In this document: positions 1-5,040 of the stretch, in pieces
Position numbering within the stretch: the stretch's first letter is position 1
How the letters are laid out: each line of letters starts with the position of its first letter
Origin: an uncultured Gemmatimonadota bacterium
GTDB taxonomy: Bacteria; Gemmatimonadota; Gemmatimonadetes; Gemmatimonadales; Gemmatimonadaceae
DNA: 7,513 bases
NCBI GenBank assembly: GCA_903894655.1
Contig: CAITQY010000357.1
Coordinates: 1 to 7,513, forward strand
Direction of reading: 5' to 3'
Position numbers and translations under genes: made by a program
The notes under the pieces: model-generated
Seen by the model: only the letters and a program-made list of their open reading frames with translations
Told to the model about the DNA's origin: nothing
The model's database searches: none

Positions 1-20
1 CATTCCACAATACGCGGGCC

Positions 21-1217
21 TTACTTCACCGCGTTCACCATGTCGAAGATCGGCAGGTACATCGCGACGATCATACCGCCCACCACGACGCCCAGGAACA
101 CGATCATGATCGGCTCGAGCAGCGACAGCAGCGCGCTCACCGCCGCGTCGACTTCGTCATCGTAGAAGTCAGCGATCTTGCTGAGCATTTCGTCAAGCCC
201 GCCAGTCTGCTCACCGACGGCGATCATGCTGATGACCATGGGCGGGAACACTTCCGACTTCTGCAGCGGGCCGGCGATGGTATCACCACCGGCGATGCTG
301 GCGCGGCTCCCCATGATGGCGTCCTGCACCACGCGGTTGCCCGACGTGCGGGCGGTGATCTCGAGACCGTCGAGAATGCTCACGCCGGATGAGATCAGCG
401 TGCCGAGCGTACGGGTGAAGCGCGACACCGCCGACTTGCGGAGCACGTCGCCCAGCACGGGCACCTTCAGCAGCAACTTGTCGATCAGCAGCTGTCCGGG
501 CGGCGTGGCATAGAATCGCCTCGTAGCGTATGCCGTGCCCGCCACCGTGATCAGAATGCCCCACCAGTAGCTGGTCAGGAAGTGCGACAGCCCGATCACG
601 ACCTTGGTGGGGAGCGGCAGTTCCATCCCCACACTGTCGAACATGCTGCTGAAGACCGGGATGACCTTCCACAGCAGAATGACCACGCACAGCGCCGCCA
701 CGCAGAGAATGACCATGGGATAGATCATGGCGCCCTTCACCTTGCGCACGAGGGCGTCGTTCTTCTCCATGAAGACGGCGAGCCGGTTCAGGATGGTATC
801 GAGGATACCGCCCGCTTCGCCGGCCGCCACCATGTTGGTGTACAGATCGCTGAACGCCTTGGGGTGCTTGCGCATGGCGTCGGCGACCGTATTGCCCGAC
901 TCCACGTCGAACACGACTTCACGCACCACCGCCGCCAACGCCTTGTTCTCGCTCTGGCGGGCCAGAATGTCGAGCGCCTGCACCAGCGGCAGGCCGGCAT
1001 TGATCATGGTGGAGAATTGGCGCGTAAAAATCACGATGTCGCGCATGCCGATCGATCCACCGGTCTTCTTCGGCGTCGATCGCGACTCATCGACCTTGAT
1101 GATCGTGAGGCGCTGGCGGCGGAGCAGGGCGACCGCGTCGTCGCGACTGGGCGCGTCGATCGTGGCCGATTTCAGCTCGCCCTTGGTGCTGCGCGCGGTG
1201 TAGGTGAACGTAGGCAT
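21..1217 (-). CDS. pilC: Type IV pilus inner-membrane platform protein PilC (GspF family)
   Basis: Polytopic inner-membrane protein that sits above the hexameric motor ATPases and passes their motion to the growing or retracting pilus. The 398 residues match the usual family length of about 400. Two T2SSF repeats are visible, roughly residues 60-185 and 262-385. The first opens with FTRQFSTMINAGLPL, and each carries a GE-x-GG type turn (GEAGG near 133, GEQTGG near 335). Hydrophobic segments at about 166-186, 213-231 and 369-388 fit the known three-helix topology. The N-terminal 50 residues (TYTARSTKGE) are the usual cytoplasmic lead-in. The ATG at 1217 is the natural start for this lead-in; I see no Shine-Dalgarno sequence. 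It lies 78 bases after pilT, and PilC needs both ATPases to act. GspF of a type II secretion system is the alternative, but the neighbouring pilT favours PilC. Confidence 0.95.
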   Translation of the reverse strand: MPTFTYTARSTKGELKSATIDAPSRDDAVALLRRQRLTIIKVDESRSTPKKTGGSIGMRDIVIFTRQFSTMINAGLPLVQALDILARQSENKALAAVVREVVFDVESGNTVADAMRKHPKAFSDLYTNMVAAGEAGGILDTILNRLAVFMEKNDALVRKVKGAMIYPMVILCVAALCVVILLWKVIPVFSSMFDSVGMELPLPTKVVIGLSHFLTSYWWGILITVAGTAYATRRFYATPPGQLLIDKLLLKVPVLGDVLRKSAVSRFTRTLGTLISSGVSILDGLEITARTSGNRVVQDAIMGSRASIAGGDTIAGPLQKSEVFPPMVISMIAVGEQTGGLDEMLSKIADFYDDEVDAAVSALLSLLEPIMIVFLGVVVGGMIVAMYLPIFDMVNAVK

Positions 1218-1254
1218 CGTGTCAGGGAGTCAAAGTGCGGAGAACCACTACGAC

Positions 1255-1295
1255 GGTGTCAGGACGTGCGGTGTCAGGACGTGCGGGTGCAGGAC
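1255..1295. repeat. 15-bp tandem repeat in the pilT-pilC gap
   Basis: The plus-strand unit GGTGTCAGGACGTGC occurs perfectly at 1255-1269 and 1270-1284. A shortened third copy, GGGTGCAGGAC, at 1285-1295 abuts the pilT stop codon at 1296. A related GTGTCAGGGA at 1219-1228 lies directly before the pilC start. The repeat fills about half of the 78-base gap and has no coding explanation on the minus strand. It may be slippage debris, a spacing element or a protein-binding array. Confidence 0.8.
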
Positions 1296-2486
1296 TCACC
1301 GGCGGCCCAGGCCACCGACCACCGCGCGATCACCGGCGCCTTTGCCCGGCGCCGAGAGATTGTCGTCGGTCGGTCCTTTGCCGATCATGCGCAGGAACTC
1401 GCTGGGATCGCCCGACGCGCGCGTGCACTCGTCGGCGCTCACCTGACGCGACACGTACAGCTGGTACAGCGCATCGTTCATCGTCTGCATGCCGTACTTC
1501 TTCCCCGCCTGCATGAGCGAGTAGATCTGGTGCACCTTGTCGTCGCGGATCAGCGCGCGCATGGCGGGCGTCATCACCAGAATCTCCGCCGCCATCGCAC
1601 GACCGCGACCGGCAATCTTGGGGAGCAACACCTGCGTAATGATGCCCTCTAACGTGAACGCCAGCTGGGCACGCACCTGACTCTGCTGATGCGCCGGGAA
1701 CACATCGATGATACGGTTGATCGCTTCGGCCGCGCTGTTGGTGTGCAACGTGGCGAACACCAAGTGACCCGTTTCGGCGATCGTGAGCGCGGCCTGAATC
1801 GTTTCCAAGTCGCGCATTTCGCCGATCAGAATGACGTCGGGATCTTCACGGAGCGCGTACTTGAGGGCCGACGCAAAACTCTTGGTGTCGGCGCCGACTT
1901 CGCGCTGATTGACGATGCAGTTGCGATGCCGATGAATGAATTCGATCGGGTCTTCGACGGTGATGATGTGCCCGCGGCGCTCGGTGTTGATCTTGTCGAT
2001 CATCGCGGCGAGCGTGGTGCTCTTGCCCGAGCCAGTGGGGCCGGTCACCAGCACGAGGCCGCGCGGACGGTCGGCGAAGCCGGCAATCACCGGCGGGAGA
2101 CTGAGATCGTCGAACGTCTTGATCTGAAACGGAATGCACCGGATCACCATGCTCACGCAGCCGCGCTGCTTGAACACGTTCCCACGAAAGCGGGACAGAT
2201 TCGCGATGCCGAACGAGAAGTCGAGCTCGTCCTCCATTTCGAATCGCTTCTTCTGATTTTCGGTCAGCACCGAGTACGCCAGTTGCAGCGTGTCCCGGGG
2301 CGTGAGCACATGTTCGATACCAGAGTTCACGATATCGCCATCGACCCGCAGCTTCGGCCGGTCACCGGCGGAAATATGCAAGTCGGAGGCCCCCCGCTCG
2401 ATCATTTCATCGAGCAGAGTGCGCAGGGATACGGGGGTCTGAGCGGGAGCAGTCATCGCGCGGGCAGTCGTGAACGGGGCGCCCAT
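1296..2486 (-). CDS. pilT: Type IV pilus retraction ATPase PilT
   Basis: Hexameric cytoplasmic ATPase that depolymerises the pilus, powering twitching, surface sensing and DNA uptake. The hallmarks are in order (numbering from the first ATG): Walker A GPTGSGKS at 149-156, Asp box TVEDPIEF near 176-183, Walker B DVILIGEMRD at 217-226, His box GHLVFATLHT at 240-249, and the PilT-specific AIRNLIRE-like motif, here AMRALIRD at 308-315. This last motif separates it from PilB, which lacks it. The start is uncertain. The ATG at 2486 adds ten residues (MGAPFTTARA), while the ATG at 2456 (MTAPAQTPVS) brings the N-terminus closer to usual PilT proteins, and neither has a clear ribosome-binding site. 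I prefer 2456, giving 386 residues. The last 25 or so residues form a Gly/Ala-rich tail beyond the conserved fold. It follows pilB and precedes pilC. Confidence 0.96.
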   Translation of the reverse strand: MGAPFTTARAMTAPAQTPVSLRTLLDEMIERGASDLHISAGDRPKLRVDGDIVNSGIEHVLTPRDTLQLAYSVLTENQKKRFEMEDELDFSFGIANLSRFRGNVFKQRGCVSMVIRCIPFQIKTFDDLSLPPVIAGFADRPRGLVLVTGPTGSGKSTTLAAMIDKINTERRGHIITVEDPIEFIHRHRNCIVNQREVGADTKSFASALKYALREDPDVILIGEMRDLETIQAALTIAETGHLVFATLHTNSAAEAINRIIDVFPAHQQSQVRAQLAFTLEGIITQVLLPKIAGRGRAMAAEILVMTPAMRALIRDDKVHQIYSLMQAGKKYGMQTMNDALYQLYVSRQVSADECTRASGDPSEFLRMIGKGPTDDNLSAPGKGAGDRAVVGGLGRR

Positions 2487-2496
2487 TGGCGTCCCG
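2475..2496 (-). promoter_or_regulatory. Stem-loop around the upstream pilT start codon
   Basis: In the sense (minus) strand the arms CGGGACGCC and GGCGCCCCG pair over nine positions with one A-C mismatch, closing a four-base AATG loop. The loop holds the ATG at 2486, the upstream candidate pilT start. If pilT starts at 2456 instead, the stem ends about 18 bases before that start codon. No run of U follows, so it is not a typical intrinsic terminator. A role in translation control or mRNA processing is inferred. Confidence 0.4.
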
Positions 2497-2513
2497 GAGA
2501 TGGACGAGCGTTC

Positions 2514-2535
2514 CAGTGGAGAGGAAACCCCACTG
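2514..2535 (-). promoter_or_regulatory. Small stem-loop just after pilB
   Basis: CAGTGG at 2514-2519 and CCACTG at 2530-2535 form a perfect six-base stem with a ten-base loop, beginning ten bases beyond the pilB stop. There is no U-tract on the sense side, so termination is unlikely. It is the first of two stem-loops in the pilB-pilT gap. Confidence 0.3.
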
Positions 2536-2545
2536 TCACATGAAC

Positions 2546-4390
2546 TCAGCTTGCTGTTTCACGGATGACCTGATCCAGCGTGGTCACGCCCTTGAGCACC
2601 TTGAGCCAGCCGTCCATGCGGAGCGACAGCATGCCCTCGTCGATGGCCGCGTTGCGCAGCACCTGCACGTCGGCGTTCTGCATCACCAACTTCTTGAGCG
2701 TTTGGGTTAGGAACATCACCTCGTACAGACCCTGACGGCCCTTGAGCCCCGTACCGCCGCAGGCGTCGCAGCCGTGTCCCTTGAAGTACGGCAGCTCGCC
2801 GATCGTGGTATCGAGCGACAGGTGCGTGAGGAACGGCACGGCTTCCGGCGTAGCGCGCAACCGGGCGTTATCGAGCGCTTCGTCGGTGAACTTGAGTTCG
2901 CGCAACGTGGTGTTGGCCTTGACCTTGGCACCGGCGAATTCGGCCGCGTCGGGCTCGTACCGCACCTTGCACTTACTGCAGATTCGGCGCACCAGTCGCT
3001 GCGCCAGAATCAGGTTGAGCGCCGACGCCACGTTGAAGGGTTCGAGCCCCATGTCCAGCAAGCGGGTGATTGTCTCCGGCGCCGAATTCGTGTGCAGCGT
3101 GCTCATGACCATGTGGCCAGTGAGCGCCGCCTTTATCGCGATGCCGCCCGTTTCCAAGTCTCGGATTTCGCCGACCATGATGACGTTCGGATCCTGACGC
3201 AGGAACGCCTTCAGCGCCGCGGCGAATGTCATGCCGATGTCGGTGCGCACCTGCACCTGATTGATGCCGAAGAGGTTGTACTCGACGGGATCCTCGGCGG
3301 TCATGATGTTCGTATCACCGTTATTGATCTTGGACAGCGCCGAATACAGCGTGGTGGTCTTGCCCGAGCCGGTGGGACCGGTCACGAGCACCATGCCGTA
3401 CGGATTCGAGATCGCTTCCATCAACTCGCGTTCGGCGCGCGGCTCGATCCCGAACTTCTCGAGATCGAGGGTGAGGTTGCCCTTGTCGAGGATGCGGAGC
3501 ACGACCTTTTCGCCGAACAGCGTGGGCAGCACGCTCACGCGGAAGTCGATGACCTTCCTGCCGACTTTCAGCTTGATACGGCCGTCCTGCGGCACACGCC
3601 GTTCGGCGATGTTCAGCGACGCCATGATCTTGAATCGCGAGATCAAGGCCGCGCGCATCTTGAGGGGCGGCTTCATGACTTCGGCGAGTGCGCCGTCAAT
3701 GCGGTAGCGAACGCGTAGTTCGTGCTCGAAGCACTCGAAGTGTATGTCCGAGGCCCCCTTGTGTACCGCATCGACGAGGATGGCGTTGATCAGCTTGACG
3801 ACGGGCGCTTCATCAACCTGCGCCGCCAGCACACTCGCGTCTTGCGCCTCTTCCTGGGCCTCCAGAATCTCTACATCGTCTTCCTCGGCCGCCGCGATGT
3901 CCAGCAGCAGCGACTGCATGTGCACTTCATTCGCTTCATAGTGCTTCTCGATCGCCGCACGCATCGAGTACTCGCCCGCCAGCACGGGGACGATGTCATA
4001 GCGCGTGATGAACTTGAGATCGTCGATCACCGACATCGCCGTTGGATCGGCAATGGCCACGGTGAGCTGTCGGCCGTCACGCTTGAGCGGCAGCACGGTG
4101 TGCTTGGACGCCAGCTCCGCCGGAATCAGCTTGAGCAGTCGCGTATCCAGCTCGAAGCGCGCCAGATCGACGGCCGGCATACGGTACTGGCGCGCGAGCA
4201 TACGCACGACCTCCGTTTCCGGCACGAGCCCCAACTTGACGACGGTCACCCCAATGCGTTGGCCTGGCGCGCCAGACTGCTCCTGCAGCGCCTTCGCCAA
4301 TTGGTCATGCGTAAGGAGCCCCTCTTTGACGAGGAGATCACCGAGCCGTTCGGCGGCTCGACCGGCGAGAGGGGAAACAGGAGCAACCAT
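2546..4390 (-). CDS. pilB: Type IV pilus extension ATPase PilB with tandem MshEN motifs
   Basis: Hexameric cytoplasmic ATPase that drives pilin polymerisation from the inner membrane. The N-terminal domain (about 1-150) is of the MshEN/T2SSE_N type. It holds two 24-residue motifs, R15-Q38 and R45-Q68, each starting R-[LI]-G and ending in Q, the pattern known to bind c-di-GMP in MshE. A linker with an acidic, Ala/Glu-rich stretch (about 164-195) leads to the motor domain: DIHFE near 215, Walker A GPTGSGKTT at 338-346, Asp box AEDPVEY near 365, Walker B NVIMVGEIRD at 402-411, and His box GHMVMSTLHT at 425-434. CxxC pairs at C471/C474 and C541/C544 form the expected zinc site. The ATG at 4390 fits the family N-terminus and lies 15 bases after the comEA stop, so cotranscription is likely. 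GspE or MshE are close relatives, but the next gene, pilT, supports PilB. Confidence 0.95.
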   Translation of the reverse strand: MVAPVSPLAGRAAERLGDLLVKEGLLTHDQLAKALQEQSGAPGQRIGVTVVKLGLVPETEVVRMLARQYRMPAVDLARFELDTRLLKLIPAELASKHTVLPLKRDGRQLTVAIADPTAMSVIDDLKFITRYDIVPVLAGEYSMRAAIEKHYEANEVHMQSLLLDIAAAEEDDVEILEAQEEAQDASVLAAQVDEAPVVKLINAILVDAVHKGASDIHFECFEHELRVRYRIDGALAEVMKPPLKMRAALISRFKIMASLNIAERRVPQDGRIKLKVGRKVIDFRVSVLPTLFGEKVVLRILDKGNLTLDLEKFGIEPRAERELMEAISNPYGMVLVTGPTGSGKTTTLYSALSKINNGDTNIMTAEDPVEYNLFGINQVQVRTDIGMTFAAALKAFLRQDPNVIMVGEIRDLETGGIAIKAALTGHMVMSTLHTNSAPETITRLLDMGLEPFNVASALNLILAQRLVRRICSKCKVRYEPDAAEFAGAKVKANTTLRELKFTDEALDNARLRATPEAVPFLTHLSLDTTIGELPYFKGHGCDACGGTGLKGRQGLYEVMFLTQTLKKLVMQNADVQVLRNAAIDEGMLSLRMDGWLKVLKGVTTLDQVIRETAS

Positions 4391-4405
4391 GAGTACAAAG
4401 TTCGG

Positions 4406-4954
4406 CTAAGACACGTACAAGGCGCGCGGAATGGGAGAGGCAAAAGCCTCACTTTGAAATGGACTGTGCCGTCCGGAAAACGTCACCAGAGGGGCGAGCA
4501 TCCGTGCCGTCGCCGGCCCGATGCCACGCACGTGACGGAGGCTTTCCATCGACTCGAACGGACCGTGTGCCTCGCGCCACGCGACGATACGGGCCGCGAG
4601 CGCCGGTCCGACGCGAGGCAGTCGCTCCAGCTCCGCCGCCGACGCAGCGTTTACATCGATCGACAGGGCCGGACCCGGCACAGCTCGAGGAAGGAGAGTC
4701 GGCTCCGTTTTCTTCCGGGCGGATCCCGTACGAACGGTGGCCTTCGGTACCCGGCCGCGTCGGCGGGCGGAGTCGACCGCCGCGATCTGGGCGTCAAGGG
4801 CGCGAGTGGCCAGCTCCGCGCTCGGGGCCACCCCCCGCTCGGCCCGGGTGACCTCGCGAGCGAGTGTGCGCGTGCCGGCCGCCCGCACACCGCCGCCGAT
4901 GACGGCAACGGCAGCGAGAAACAGGAGAGCCTGGCGTTCCGCGGGCGTGGGCAT
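4406..4954 (-). CDS. comEA: ComEA-like helix-hairpin-helix DNA-binding protein, membrane-anchored
   Basis: Likely periplasmic DNA receptor of natural transformation. From the ATG at 4954 it has 182 residues. A hydrophobic segment, ALLFLAAVAVIGGG (about 9-22), would act as an N-terminal anchor or signal. A variable, Arg/Ala-rich linker follows to about residue 95. The C-terminal domain at about 99-160 has the ComEA pattern: IDVNAASAAELERLPRVGP, then AARIVAW and GPFES, then LRHVRGIGPATARML. These are two helix-hairpin-helix motifs with their GxG hairpins (RVGPA, GIGPA), which bind the DNA backbone without sequence specificity. The frame stays open upstream to a TTG at 5020, but that would put an Arg-rich 22-residue stretch before the anchor, so the ATG is preferred. 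No Shine-Dalgarno sequence is visible. It is longer than minimal ComEA proteins because of the linker and a tail of about 20 residues. It sits 86 bases after the sprA-like gene and 15 before pilB. Confidence 0.88.
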   Translation of the reverse strand: MPTPAERQALLFLAAVAVIGGGVRAAGTRTLAREVTRAERGVAPSAELATRALDAQIAAVDSARRRGRVPKATVRTGSARKKTEPTLLPRAVPGPALSIDVNAASAAELERLPRVGPALAARIVAWREAHGPFESMESLRHVRGIGPATARMLAPLVTFSGRHSPFQSEAFASPIPRALYVS

Positions 4955-4982
4955 GGAGCCATGGTAACGATGGTGCACCACG

Positions 4983-4998
4983 GCGCGGTAACCCGCGC
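4983..4998 (-). promoter_or_regulatory. GC-rich stem-loop in the comEA leader
   Basis: GCGCGG at 4983-4988 pairs perfectly with CCGCGC at 4993-4998 across a four-base loop, about 28 bases before the preferred comEA ATG. The ten-base perfect palindrome TGGTGCACCA (4971-4980) lies between the hairpin and the start. No U-tract follows. It may be a leader structure or an operator, or chance in GC-rich DNA. Confidence 0.3.
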
Positions 4999-5010
4999 GA
5001 CGCCGGCAGC

Positions 5011-5018
5011 ATCTATAC
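5011..5018 (-). promoter_or_regulatory. Possible -10 element upstream of comEA
   Basis: The sense strand reads GTATAGAT, close to a TATAAT-type -10 box and AT-rich against its surroundings, about 57 bases before the comEA ATG. The region at the -35 distance (around 5035-5040, sense CTCCTG) does not resemble TTGACA, so support is weak. If real, it would let comEA and the pil genes be transcribed independently of sprA. Confidence 0.15.
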
Positions 5019-5040
5019 AACGCATACCCGCAAACAGGAG

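Noticed and set aside
1..20. Possible next gene starting with an ATG at 3 to 1 on the minus strand, 17 bases after the pilC stop
   Set aside because: Only the start codon is inside the window, so nothing about a product can be supported; the tight spacing merely allows that the operon continues.
582..1652. Plus-strand open frame (356 codons) across pilC and the end of pilT
   Set aside because: It overlaps two certain genes on the other strand and has a His/Arg/Asp-biased composition typical of antisense shadows.
2514..2535. Intrinsic terminator after pilB
   Set aside because: The stem is only six bases, the loop is ten, and no U-run follows in the sense direction.
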